Shown: piece after piece, positions 46,095-57,651 of the stretch
How positions within the stretch are numbered: the stretch's first letter is position 1
Layout of the letters: each line of letters begins with the position of its first letter
Source of the DNA: Megalopta genalis
Lineage: Eukaryota > Arthropoda > Insecta > Hymenoptera > Halictidae
Length of the DNA stretch: 64,000 nt
Assembly: GCF_051020955.1 (NCBI RefSeq)
Contig: NW_027476093.1
Coordinates: 806,001-870,000 of the forward strand
Direction of reading: 5' to 3'
The notes under the pieces: model-generated
Seen by the model: only the letters and a program-made list of their open reading frames with translations
Databases searched by the model: none
What the model was told of the DNA's origin: nothing
Position numbers and translations under genes: made by a program

Positions 46095-46462
46095 CAGGGC
46101 GTCCCAAAAATGTCACGCAATCTGAAAGTGGCGGGTTCCTCGGGTCATTTGAAGCAACTTTTTCCTTTAAGGAAAATTTTCTACGAGGCTTCGTTTACGA
46201 GTTATTAACGAAACAACAGTGACCAATGAGAGGCGAGGTCGGCTGGCGCGTAGCGGCCGAGCCAATGAGCAGAACCGGGCTTCGCGCGCTCATCCGCTCA
46301 TCCTCTCATCCACCAGCCGTGCTCGCATTTCATTGGTCAGTGCTCTTCGTTAATAACTCGTTAACGGTGCCTCGGAGAGAATTTTTGTAAAGGAAAAAGT
46401 TGCTTCGAATGACCTCAAGAATCTCCAATTTCCCGGAAATACCATAATTTTGGGACATCCTG
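46095..46462. mobile_element. family A foldback MITE, copy 14 (left element of composite 1)
   Basis: CAGGGCGTCCC start, CATCCTG end. Left terminus of the 'tgtcacgcaatctg' subtype, right terminus of the 'accataatttt' subtype. Confidence 0.88.
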
Positions 46463-46603
46463 TATAAAACATTTTTAGAAGTATGTGTCTGTGAAAGTTG
46501 TTTTTGGCTTATATCATTCGGTTATTTACTGGCAACCGTGTATAAATGATGCTGGCGCATTTTTCACGCCGACCTGCAATGAAACGAATTTTTAGAACGC
46601 CGG

Positions 46604-46807
46604 GTGGCTGCTAATATGAGAATTGTACAATGTAATGAACCAGACTTCGGATTTTATGGATACATGAGAGAAATTCACAGATGGAACAGAAAAATGTGGA
46701 AAGATTATCGGACTCTGAGAATGCCGTTTCATTGTTTTCAACCTATTTGGCATATTAGGACAGAAAACAAGCGACTATTTAACGTTAGTTTGTTGGAATC
46801 GAAATAG
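46604..46807 (+). pseudogene. 67-codon conserved frame in captured segment
   Basis: Reads from GTG: VQCNEPDFGFYGYMREIH, then HRWNRKMWKDYRTLRMPFHC, QPIWHI and NKRLFNVSLLESK, stop. I do not recognise the protein. Against the copy at 53085 there are nine base differences in the frame and no indel; seven change the amino acid, which fits neutral decay rather than a maintained protein. Upstream, this copy has a stop where the copies at 40.1 and 53.1 kb have a leucine codon. Probably a piece of a host or transposon gene carried between two MITEs. Confidence 0.5.
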
Positions 46808-47067
46808 ACAAATTTTTATTTTGCATAAAAAACCGCGATCTGGTAATAAACAATGTGTTTCTTCGAAGCGATTGCCGAATGAAATTATCAGAACAAGATA
46901 CGTATTTAAAAATACCTGGTATATAATTGAAGTTATTTTGTATCCTGCGACCAGTACTCTCTGTTACCCCTAATTAGTATGCCGGTGTAATAAGCGACTT
47001 CGACGTTATATTTCTACTTTTCTTTTGTAGTACAAAATTTAATTTCCCAGGCTTTTATTTCGTTATA

Positions 47068-47432
47068 CAGGATGTCCCAAAAAAGTCTCGCAATCCGAAA
47101 GTGGTGGGTTCCTCCGGTCATTTGAAGCAACTTTTTCCTTTAAAAAAATGTTCTCCGAGGCACCGTTAACGAGTTATTAACGAAAAACAGTGACCAATGA
47201 GAGACGAGCTCGGCTGGCGCGAGGCGACCGAGCCAATGAGCGGAACTGGGCTTCGCGCGCTGGTTGGCTGGGCCGCCTCGCGCCAGCCGAGCTCGCCTCT
47301 CATTGGTCGCTGTATTTCGTTAATAACTCGTTAACGGTGCCTCGGAGAACATTTTTGTAAAGGAAGAAGTTGTTTCAAATGATCCGAGGAACCCGCCATT
47401 TCCGGATTGCGAGACATTTTTGGGACACCCTG
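47068..47432. mobile_element. family A foldback MITE, copy 15 (right element of composite 1)
   Basis: CAGGATGTCCC to CACCCTG, TA on both sides, standard palindromic arms and CCAAT-bearing centre. Confidence 0.9.
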
Positions 47433-49547
47433 TATAGTGGCGCATCGTGTCTAAGAGGTTAAACGATGTCGCCGCCGCGCGAACGAGAATAATGAGAGAA
47501 AATCTGTCGTCGATTCGGGATCTTCTCGGTTTGTTGAACTCGCGGGGAGGAGTCGGAGGTGTGGATTGGAAGCGGCGGATGTTGCTGATTACGGCGCAGA
47601 GGAGGGCGAGCGAAGGGAGAAACGGAGATTAAAGAATTCTCGATTGTTTTATCGCGATCGCGTGAACGGTGATATTATACTGAAATTTCGACGTGTTAAT
47701 GAGAGATTGTGCTGATCCATCGATCACACGTGTGAATGTTCAGGGATTAACGGCTTATCCGTTCGTGAAACATGTGTCAGGTATGTTTTTAGGGACTTGT
47801 ATATGTGCAGTATGTGTCAAAAGTAAGTGAATATAGGTGTTCTTAATTTTCGAATAAATTTTTCTACAATTTGAAAATAGATATAAATTTAAATGAATTG
47901 AAAATTCGTACTGGCATCTATGTGAGTCAACTTCAGGGCGTGAACTGTTGAAACTTTTATATTTTTTCAATTATGTCGATAACGTTTTACATTAAATCGA
48001 AAGTTTCTTGCATTTTGCCATTTATATACTCTACTTTGATATACCGTATTGTTTTTTATTGTTCAACCCGAACCAAATAACTCAATTTTGTTTTTTAGAT
48101 GACAATGGGTCGAATCAACTATAAAAAAAACGAGCTACAAGGCTCGAAACAATAGTATCTCCTCTTCCCGAATTGTCCATTTTCGTGCGCAATCCGAGCG
48201 TCAATTATGGAGACATTATCTATACCCGGCAATCTTTCCCAGAAACGATCGCATCGCAGCCTGCGCGCTGTAGCGAATGAGAAATTAAACAATTATTCGC
48301 AATCCAGGTGGAACCGTCGCAAATCCAAGGCGCGAGGAGGTAAGCTTTACGATCCCAATCCAAGATTCCCAGATGTTTCTCCTTCGTTTCGTTGCTCATT
48401 CGTCTCGCGGAAGCACGCGATCACGAAGCGAATCGTGTCTATCCCCCTCCACCACTCGTGCCAGCAGCACTTTCCACGGGGTGCGTCGCGGCCGATAAGA
48501 AGAGGTGAAAGTTCGCGGAGGATGTTAGGAGTGGGGGAGGGGATGAGTTTATCGCGTCTATCTAAAATACTGGACGAATCGCCGAGATCTTGGCAATGAA
48601 GGACAACAACGAGATTATCGCGTTCAGCCGACACGCGGGCTCGCGATAATCGCGAACTTTAGAGCCGCGGAACGTGACGGAACGGGGAACGATCAGGTTA
48701 AATTGGGGAGGGGGGAAAAAACGGGGACGCGAAACAGAGCGGCCGACAATGGATTCCAGGCGAGTTGCCGGCGGAATTAGTCGCGCGATCACCAGCGAGG
48801 ATATTAATAGTCGTGATTAATTATTATATATTATATAATAATTATTATTATAATTATATATATAATTATTTTTAATATTTTATATTTATGTAAAATATTA
48901 AAAATAATAATAATGTTATAATATAATATAATATAATATAACAATATTATATAATATTATATAATAATATTATGATATAATATAATATTTTATATATATA
49001 AAATAAAAATTTGTATATATAAAATATTAAGAACAAAATTATTTATTGTTTGTAAAATGACTTCACGTACATTTTTAACGACATGTATATAAAACATTAA
49101 GCGCAATTATCCGACAATTTTAAAAACACGACAAACTAAAAAGGCATGATGCATATCGCATGACCAGTGGCAGCTAGCATAAACAGGGACAAAAATTACC
49201 ATTTCGACGTGTCGACGTGTCCACGTCACCAAAAGCAACCCGAGCCACGATCTTCTCCGAAATAGGATGAAAATGCGGCACGGATAACTTTATCGCGCCG
49301 CGAAGCGCAACGAAATCCCTGGCATAAAAATTGCAGTTCGGATAGCCCGCGTCTCTGAACAGTACATATAAGACCCGGTACATAATACGGTAGCCGTAGA
49401 TCATTGATTTACGATCGGCGGACGACCACACATGCGGCAAACTGCGCGCGCGCGCGCTCGCGTCACATTCCATATTCTTCCTCGTTTACATTCGTCCCGT
49501 GCGTTACATTTCAGCTGGTCCCCGAAGACCATGCGACTCTCGCTTCC

Positions 49548-49548
<1 letters not shown>
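47433..49548. other. unique DNA with a half family C element
   Basis: 48104-48222 is the right half of a family C copy ('ctcgaaacaatagtatctcc' to 'ggagacatta'). TA-rich at 48815-49010. Frames at 48207-48634 on both strands lack motifs. Confidence 0.5.

Positions 49549-49602
<54 letters not shown>
49549..49602. repeat. (AC)n microsatellite
   Basis: About 27 uninterrupted AC units. Confidence 0.97.
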
Positions 49603-49603
<1 letters not shown>

Positions 49604-50065
49604 GAAGGGAGGATATGTCCTGAATTTTTCAGCCCATCTTTTACCTCTAACTCGGTGTCCACCGGATTCATAATGGCGGCGCGGCGCACTCCGCCCACGC
49701 TTGCCGTACTTATTTAAGGCTCTTTTATCCTGTTGACGAGCTATTTACTTGGCGTAATCTAAACATTCACGGCTAATGGGCTATTGTGACACTGCGAAGT
49801 CGACGGAGCACCCTCGAGAATTTTAGGCACCCCGCTACGCGGGCTGCTTCACCGGAGACGAAGTTATTACTATTGCAGCCGATGCTAAGTTTTGTCGCAG
49901 CTTTCCGGTTTCGGCACCTCTTTTTTTCGGCTCTATTTTGCCCGATCTTATTCTAACAGATAATTTATTTTTATCACGACGTCTTTTACCGGTTAAATGA
50001 GCGTTTTCGCACGTCCTATGATTTTTAAAATTGTTTCGAAATTTCTGAAATTTGTAAAATTGTAT
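49603..50065. other. unique DNA
   Basis: No gene recognised. Confidence 0.5.
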
Positions 50066-50670
50066 TTCCAATTCTATAAAATTACCCCTAACTTTTATAA
50101 AATTAAAGTAGATTCACATTTAAACTGTATAATTCTATAAAACTTTCTATAAATAAATATTTTCTTAAAAAGAATCATCTAATTCTATAAAATTACCCCT
50201 AACTTTTATAAAATTAAAGTAGATTTACATTTAAACTATATAATTCTATAAAACTTCCTATAAATAAATACTTTCTTAAAAAAAATCATCTAATTCTATA
50301 AAATTATCCCTAACGTTTATAAAATTAAAGTAGATTTACATTTAAACTGTATAATTCTATAAAACTTTCTATAAATAAATATTTTCTTAAAAAAGATCAT
50401 CTAATTCTATAAAATTACCCCTAACTTTTATAAAATTAAAATATAGATTTACATTTAAACTGTATAATTCTATGAAACTTTCTATAAATAAATACTTTCT
50501 TAAAAAAAAATCATCTAATTCTATAAAATTACCCCTAACTTTTATAAAATTAAAATAGATTTACATTTAAATCTTTCTATAAATAATAATAATAATAATA
50601 TATAATAATATCTTTAAAACTTTCTATAAATAAATATTAAAAAAAAAAATCATCTAATTCTATAACGAAA
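50066..50670. repeat. tandem repeat of 111-115 bp, about 5 copies
   Basis: 'attctataaaattacccct' recurs at about 50071, 50182, 50293, 50404 and 50519. The units also share 'gatttacatttaaactgta' and 'aactttctataaataaata'; the last is disrupted by an AAT run. Confidence 0.9.
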
Positions 50671-50824
50671 GAACGATAGAAGGACAAATAAAATAGCAAG
50701 GTATGAATTAAAAATGAGTAATGATTAGTGTCTGGCCTAATCCTGAACTACTAAGTAACGTAACCTAGATAATTACCAAACAAGCGTTCTTATTCCAACT
50801 GCACTACATAATAAAGAAGTTTGA

Positions 50825-51620
50825 AAATCAAGGAATCGTTGCTAATAAAGCTCGATCGGGTCGCCCGAAAGAAATTAACGAGCAGAGAAGAGAAAGCTAT
50901 GATTCGCGAAATGAAAAAAGATTCTGCAACTTCTGCTCCGAAATCGGCGAATACGGTTGAAGAAATGTTCGACGAGCAAGTTCGTCCCCGATCGTGCCGG
51001 CGATTACTATGGAACGATAATTATCGCGGCGGAGCGGCAAGAAAGAAGCCTCGCATAAATAAAGTAAATCGACGAAAGAGGTTGCGGTTTCGCAAACGAT
51101 TATATTACTAAAAATACTTGCTTCCGGGACAAAGTCGTGTTCTCGGACGAATCGAAATTTAACGTCTTCGGTTCGGATGGTCGGAATTAGGTGCAGCGAG
51201 AACCGAGTACAGAGTTCCAAGCTACGCGTTTAAAACGAACGGTCGAACACGGAGCGGGTAATATCATGGTATGGGACCGCGTGGGGCAGCTAACGGGACC
51301 GGGAAATTAGCGTTTATCGATGGTGCACTCGATAAATATAAATACCTAAATATTTGAAAAAATAATTGGAACGATAGCGCCAGGAAAGACTGAGATCCGC
51401 GTTTGCTTTTACGTAAAACGAATTGCTTCCGCATTCCGACTCTTACGAAATAATCGAGAAAAAATGCGGGAGCTGGACGTTATACATATTTTAATTACTC
51501 GAATAATCAGTCATTTTTCATAAATATTCATCCGTACTTTCTCTGTTTTCCACCCTCGAACGCAATTCACTTAGCTAACATTCCGCCGTATCTTTGGCCA
51601 TATCATCCCACGCCCGGAAG
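50825..51620 (+). pseudogene. Tc1-like transposase relic
   Basis: + strand fragments in order: RKKLTSREEKAMIREMKKDS (DNA-binding region), KVNRRKRLRFRKR, VFSDESKFNVFGSDGRN (first catalytic Asp region, about 51137), TEYRVPSYAF-like and VEHGAGNIMVW segments, and GKLAFIDGALDKY (about 51302-51340). Stops and frame changes after 51111 and near 51187 break the frame, and I cannot find the second and third catalytic acids. Inactive. Terminal repeats were not identified. Confidence 0.8.
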
Positions 51621-51949
51621 ATCTCTCTCTCCCTCTCCCTCTCTCTCTGAATTTATCTCTCTGTCGCCTCGGCTCTCTTTCCTCTCATTTGTCCGCGTTT
51701 TCCGCTTTTTTTTTTCAACGGCCACGCTCCGGCCGACGGTTCGCTAGTCAGCTCGCGGAGATTAAAATATCGACGCGGTAACTGCGATACCCCCGCATCT
51801 GACCCCAATGCCGACCCGCTAAACTCTTTAAGCGCGCGTTAGGCGATTTAAAGGGATCGAGGTGAAGCTGCCGACGCGAGGCGAGTGTGTGCTCGCCTCG
51901 CGGATCCGATCGTTAACGCTCCGCCGGTTGGCTGCGGAACGCGATCCCG

Positions 51950-51952
<3 letters not shown>
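51621..51952. other. GC-rich unique DNA
   Basis: CT-rich patches near 51625; no gene recognised. Confidence 0.5.

Positions 51953-52020
<68 letters not shown>
51953..52020. repeat. (GA)n microsatellite
   Basis: About 33 GA units with one interruption near 52000. Confidence 0.95.
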
Positions 52021-52644
52021 TCGTCGCGCGCGCTTTTCACTACTCATTCTCGCGCGATGCATTATGCCCGACGATTTCATAATGTGTTTTATCACACTTG
52101 TGAAAGTGATAATGTGCATTCCGACGGCTACGTTTCGTATTAGATTCGCGGGAATCGGTCGCGTAAATGGATTCGTTGACGCAGCTGCGAAAAAGTTTGC
52201 GGCGATCGAGCGACGAAACGTGCGCCGATCGCGTCGAATAATCGAATCTGAGATGCTAATCAATGATTAAATAGAAGTTTAAATGATTTGGACAGGTTGT
52301 AAGATTGTACAAGGGTCGCCACTGGAAAAGAAAGCTGGAAGGTTTAAATAATCGCTAAACATAATCATAAATTGTTAATTTTCAATCTTCTTTACATTCT
52401 TTCTTCGTAAATTATAGAGCGAACTTCGCAGATTAAAATGGCATTTATGGTGTCCAGCGACAAAAGAAACTCAGAGAGTCTTTCAATTCCAGTGAAAAAT
52501 TAATTAGTAGAACTCATGTCGGTGGTCGACGTCGTTTACGACACGAAACTTTTTCTAAGCTCGTGGAAAATGCTTGTGCAAAGAGCCGGATTCGTTTTAG
52601 CTGAAAAATGACGGTCTTTTAGGAAATGTCGTGCTTCGAATATA
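52021..52644. other. unique DNA
   Basis: No gene recognised; short overlapping frames only. Confidence 0.5.
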
Positions 52645-52995
52645 CAGGGTGTTCCAGAATGATTGTGTTTACGGGAATTGAGGGGTTCCTGAGGTGATTT
52701 GAAGCAACTTTTTCCTTTACGAAAATTTTCTACGAGGCTTCGTTTATGAGTTATTAACGAAACAACAGTGACCAATGAGAGGCGAGGTCGGCATGCGCGT
52801 GGCGGCCGAGCCAATGAGCGGAATCGGGCTTCGCGCGCTCATCCGCCAGCCGTGCTCGCCTCTCATTGATCAGTGTTTTTCGTTAATAACTCGTTAACGG
52901 TGCCTCGGAGAGAATTTTTGTAAAGGAAAAGGTTGCTTCGAATGACCTCAAGAATCTCCAATTTCCTGGAAATACTGTAATTTTGGGACATCCTG
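52645..52995. mobile_element. family A foldback MITE, copy 16 (left element of composite 2)
   Basis: CAGGGTGTTCC start, CATCCTG end with TA; standard inverted arms. Confidence 0.88.
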
Positions 52996-53084
52996 TATAA
53001 TACATTTACTGGCTACCCGTGTATAAATGATGCTGGCGCATTTTTCACGCCGACCTGCAATTAAACGAATTTTTAGAACGCCGA

Positions 53085-53288
53085 GTGGCTGCTAATATGA
53101 GAATTGTACAATGTAATGAATCAGACTGCGGATTTTACGGATTCATGAGAGAAATTCGCAGATGGAACAGAGAAATGTGGAAAGATTATTGGACTCTGAG
53201 AATGCCGTTTCATTGTTTTCAACCTATTTGGCATATTAAGACAGAAAACAAGCGACTGTTTAACGTTAGTTTGTTGGAATCGAAATAG
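53085..53288 (+). pseudogene. 67-codon frame in captured segment, second copy
   Basis: Homologous to 46604-46807, with seven amino-acid changes and no indel (for example DCGFYGFMREIR for DFGFYGYMREIH). An in-frame TGA upstream ('tataaatgatgc') closes the longer frame that is open at 40 kb. Function unknown. Confidence 0.5.
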
Positions 53289-53549
53289 ACAAATTTTTAT
53301 TTTGCATAAAAAACCGCGATCTGGTAATTAACAATGTGTTTCTTCGAAGCGATTGCCGAATAAAATTATCAGAACAAGATGCATATTTAAAAATACGTGA
53401 TATATAATTGAAGTTATTTTATATCCTGCGATGAGTACTCTCTGTTATCCCTTAATTAGTATGCCGGTGTAATAAGCGACTCCGACGTTATATTTCTACT
53501 TTTCTTTTGTAGTAAAAAATTTAATTCCCCAGGCTTTTATTTCGTTATA

Positions 53550-53914
53550 CAGGATGTCCCAAAAATGTCTCACAATCTGAAAGTGGCGGGTTCCTCAGGT
53601 CATTCGAAGCAACTTTTTCCTTTACAAAAATGTTCTCCGAGGCACCGTTAACGAATTATTAACGAAAAACAGTAACCAATGAGAGGTGAGCTCGGCTGGC
53701 GCGAGGCAACCGAGCCAATGAGCGGACCTGGGCTTCGTGCGCTGGTTGGCTGGGTCGCCTCGCGTCAGCCGTACTCGATTCTTATTGGTCACTTTTTTTC
53801 GTTAATAACTCATTAACGGTGCCTCGAAGAACATTTTTGTAAAGGAAGAAGTTGCTTCAAATGATCCGAGGAATCCACCGTTTCCGGATTGCGAAACATA
53901 TTTGGGACACCCTG
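53550..53914. mobile_element. family A foldback MITE, copy 17 (right element of composite 2)
   Basis: CAGGATGTCCC to CACCCTG, TA on both sides. Its first bases match copy 15, including the G-to-A change in CAGGATG. Confidence 0.9.
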
Positions 53915-54593
53915 TATACTATCCGAGAAAAAAAGACTACAACGAACTATTTTTTCTAGAATCAGATTTACGCGACTTTTTGCATTTTTTATTATCAAAA
54001 TCACAACCGAAACTATCTAACAAAATCTTCGTCGTCCACCTAAACGCAGATTTATCTTCATTATTCACTAAAAACTGTTATGCTTCAGACTTTCTATCGG
54101 GAAATACCGCCATTTCGTGAGGAAAAGTGGTTCGCGATAGGTGCAACTAGATCAGAAATCTGATTTTCGAGGAACGTGCCGACCATGAGCGGATCGATAG
54201 CGTGCATCGAGCCCGATTGTAAGTGTCCTTGGGTATTCTGTGCGTTCTTGCGTATTCTAGGTGCCCATTGGCATTCTGTACGCATTCGTCTGACCAACTT
54301 GCGCATCTGTCGATAAATTAATGCAAACGCGAATATTCATCGCAGGCGAGTCTGATCATTTCCCAAGCGCCGCGCAAGTGTTTATTGAATCATACATGGA
54401 TGCAACAAATAACAACGAATTAATTATAATATCTTCATGTCGAATCTACGATGGAAGCTGTAACAGCGTCGATTAGAACGAACGATAAAAGCTGCAAGAA
54501 AGTTTGTATGTTTACGGCAACGGAGCTGTGTGTTGGTAGTCTACAGTTACAGTCGTTTAAGGTTTCATAAAGACGAACCACTTAAAGGCAGGT
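53915..54593. other. unique DNA
   Basis: No gene or repeat family recognised. Confidence 0.5.
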
Positions 54594-54813
54594 ACAATAA
54601 TGTCTCTCTAATTGACGCTCAGATTGTCCACAGAAATGGATAATTCGGGAAGTGGAGATACGATTATTCGAGCCTTGCGGTTCATCTTTATAGTTACGAA
54701 TTGTCAAGAACTATTAAAAAATGAGCTAAAAGGCTCGAATAATCGTATCTCCTCTTTCCAAATTGTCCATTTTTCTGGTCAATCTAAGCGTCAATAAGGG
54801 AGACATTACTGTA
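54594..54813. mobile_element. family C foldback MITE
   Basis: ACAATAATGTCTCTCTAATT to the inverted GGGAGACATTACTGT. The centre 'gccttgcggttc' / 'gagctaaaaggctcg' is palindromic. Close to the family consensus. Confidence 0.85.
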
Positions 54814-54926
54814 TTGCTTTCAATTCATCGAAATTCTTAACGAAATAAGTTTCTATTGGATTCACGTTTGTTGCAATCGATGTAGATACTTTTTATTTCG
54901 CATAAAGGTTCGCAGTCTGATATTTC

Positions 54927-55514
54927 CAGTAATGTCTCCCTAATTGACGCTCAGATTGTGCGCAAAAATGGACAATTCGGGAAGAGAAGATACGATTATT
55001 CGATTATAACTGCAGCTCGTTTTTATAGTTCCTGAGAATCGGTAATTATAAAAGCGAGGCGCGAGACTCAAATTAATCGTATCCCCTCTTCCCAAATTGT
55101 CCATTTTCGTGCACAATGTGAGCGTCAATTAGAGAGACATTGCTGTATATTTTTAGTCTTTCCCCTTAATGCTATATATTCGAAAATTATTTAACGCATT
55201 TCGTCCATAATTTATACAAAATTGCTATCGCGCGGCTGGATTACTGCGTTCGAAATTAGGCAAATCGCGATAAGCTGTGTTAGCGACAAAGTACAGTAAT
55301 GTCTCCCTAACTGACGCCTAGATTGCGCGCAAGAATGGACAATTCGGGAAGAGGAGATACGATTATTCGAATATATCTGCAGCGCGTTTTTATAATTCTT
55401 GACAATTTGTAACTATAAAAATGAACCGCAAGACTCAAATAAATCGCATCTCCTCTTCCCAAATTGTCCATTTTCGTGCACAATCTCAGCATCAATTAGA
55501 GAGACATTACTGTA
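54927..55514. mobile_element. second composite of two family C elements and spacer
   Basis: Family C at 54927-55147 and 55293-55514 flank a 145-bp spacer nearly identical to that at 32672-32816. The whole block is a copy of the composite at 32495-33039. Confidence 0.85.
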
Positions 55515-55684
55515 CTTGTGTACAATAGAAACGTCTGACATCTGGAACATGTTTCCGCCATGTCTTTTATGAAGGTAGATATTTCAAAACGATCGCGAAT
55601 CTCACAAAATGCAAAACTTGGCGATTTTTTTCTTTACAAGCCGAGCGTCAATTAAAAAGACTTCACTCTACCTAATCAGAAATA

Positions 55685-55773
55685 CAGTAATGTCTCCCAT
55701 ACTGACGCTCGGATTGCGCGCAAAAATGGACAATTCGGGAAGAGGAGACACGATTATTCGAGCCTTGCGGCTC
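55685..55773. mobile_element. family C left half
   Basis: ACAGTAATGTCTCCCATACTG to 'gccttgcggctc', then unrelated sequence. Confidence 0.75.
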
Positions 55774-57117
55774 AAAAATCACTGACGATACTAACGAAAG
55801 CTTCGCGACAAACAGCCCGAAAACACCGCCCCCGCGCAAATACGAAAACATTATTGACCGTCAACGCGAAACGAAAAGCTTATATTGAATTTGTTGCAAT
55901 ATCCGGTTCCGAATAGTCGCGGTGCGCTGCGCCGCTGAAATCCGGCGTCTATTAATAACAGTACGGCCCGTCTCGCTTCGTATTAAGCTCGGAAATTCGG
56001 TTAGCGTGCGCTAAGTGCACTTCATTATCTACGCAGGATTTCTCAGTGTTTAAATTTCCGCGTGTAATATGCTTTTCTTCGAAGTTCGCCCGCGGAGCCG
56101 GCACCGTCGACGTTAAGTTCGAAAATTGCACGCGTCTTTCGCGCGTAGGACGCGCGCCACCGAACAAAACCTATCGACGAAATCGATCGTGATAGCAGGA
56201 CAAAAACCGCGGCACGTGCACGATCCACTGAATAAACGCCCTCCCCCCGTCTTTAATATTTCAATCGATCGGTTTAAAAAAGAAAAAAAGAGAGAGAAGA
56301 AAAAAACAACCCCCAACAACGTTGCGGCCGATTTAATGAAATCCCGTCGCGCTTGGGAAATCATAATCCTCGTGCTCGTAATATTTTGCTGAAAAATACG
56401 AAATGCCCGACAGGGAAGCGCCGATGGTAAATGCTTTTTGAAAATTAATCGCTCGCCGCAATTATTCGCTCGATTATTCATGAAACCGATCGACTCTTTC
56501 TCTGTTGAAACGTTGAAAGAAATTAGAGAGAACTCAGAGGAATCTCAGAATTTCGACGGCAAAAATTCGTGGTAAATAAAACGCGCTTTTCTCTCTCTCT
56601 CTCTCTCTCTCTCTCGCTCGCTCGATCGCTCGCTCTCTCGCGATGCACATTCGACCTTTAATCGCAGCGATATTATTTTTCCACAAATATCGCAGGCGTT
56701 CGGCACGCGCTGCCTGTATCTCCCACGCCAATGGAACGCGCTCGCGCGGGGCGCGATCATTGGTCCGCCGGAAACGAAAGCGTAGTGCAATCAATTACGC
56801 CTTATTCGCGGCGGTTATTTCGTGCGTTGTTACAGAGCTTAACACGGTTTTCCCGGGAACGATGGCGATGCGAAATTTCATTCGGGCCGGCGCGGCGCCC
56901 GCTTGGATAGCGTGCAATCTTTCTCCGAAAAAAAGTGAGAAAATAAGCAAAAAGGATGCGCGCGACGCAACAATTATTTCGGAACGGGTCCGGAATTACT
57001 TCCGACGAAAGGTGAGCGCAAATGGAGCGGTAAAAGGTGGCCGGCGACGATGAAGTGCCGGCAGGCCTGCGTTCGCGTGTAAACACGTAATGGAGGAAGA
57101 AGAGCTGCGGACGCACG

Positions 57118-57156
<39 letters not shown>

Positions 57157-57651
57157 GGGGTGAGCGACGGTTAATAGCGGAGGGTGGATGCAGCAGGGTG
57201 CACGATGGCAGAGCGGTGACAACAGCCGGAAGACACTTGCGGCGGATGGGTCCGCGATGAAAAATGAAAATGACATCCGAACGGCGGCCAAGCATTGAAT
57301 AACGATTCGTATAATACGGGCCGGAATCGCTCGGCTGACAAATTGACTCCGGGAATGGTAATGCGAGCCTCGTTAAACGGATGGGGCGACGCCGAGGCCA
57401 AGTATTTCCAGCAGTATTGTCGAATTAATATGCAATGGCTCGCGGGAGGGTCGAAAGACTGTCGTGGAATTGATACCGCGAGCGAGCCACTTCTCTCTGC
57501 TCCCCCCTAACCCCTTCCCAACACCGAACGACCGGTTTCACGTTGAATATACGGCGGGCAACGAAAGTATTGGAACGTCGGTATAACTTCGACTTTTCAC
57601 GGCGTATATTTAAATAAATGTACGTCGAAGGGAAAACGTACTTTACGGTAT
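55774..57651. other. GC- and CpG-rich island, no gene recognised
   Basis: Many overlapping frames on both strands (56113-57300), none with a recognisable motif. CT/GC microsatellites at 56584-56640 and (AG)n at 57120-57152. Confidence 0.5.

Larger units (their letters stand above)
46095..47432. mobile_element. composite unit 1: two family A elements around a captured segment
   Basis: Family A at 46095-46462, a 605-bp segment at 46463-47067, and family A at 47068-47432. The same order recurs at 52645-53914, and its beginning at 39605-40145. The sharing extends through all three parts, so the block was copied as a unit. Confidence 0.85.
52645..53914. mobile_element. composite unit 2: two family A elements around a captured segment
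   Basis: Family A at 52645-52995, captured segment at 52996-53549, family A at 53550-53914, with TA outside both ends. Colinear with composite 1. The captured part lacks about 55 bp at its left edge relative to 46463. Confidence 0.85.
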
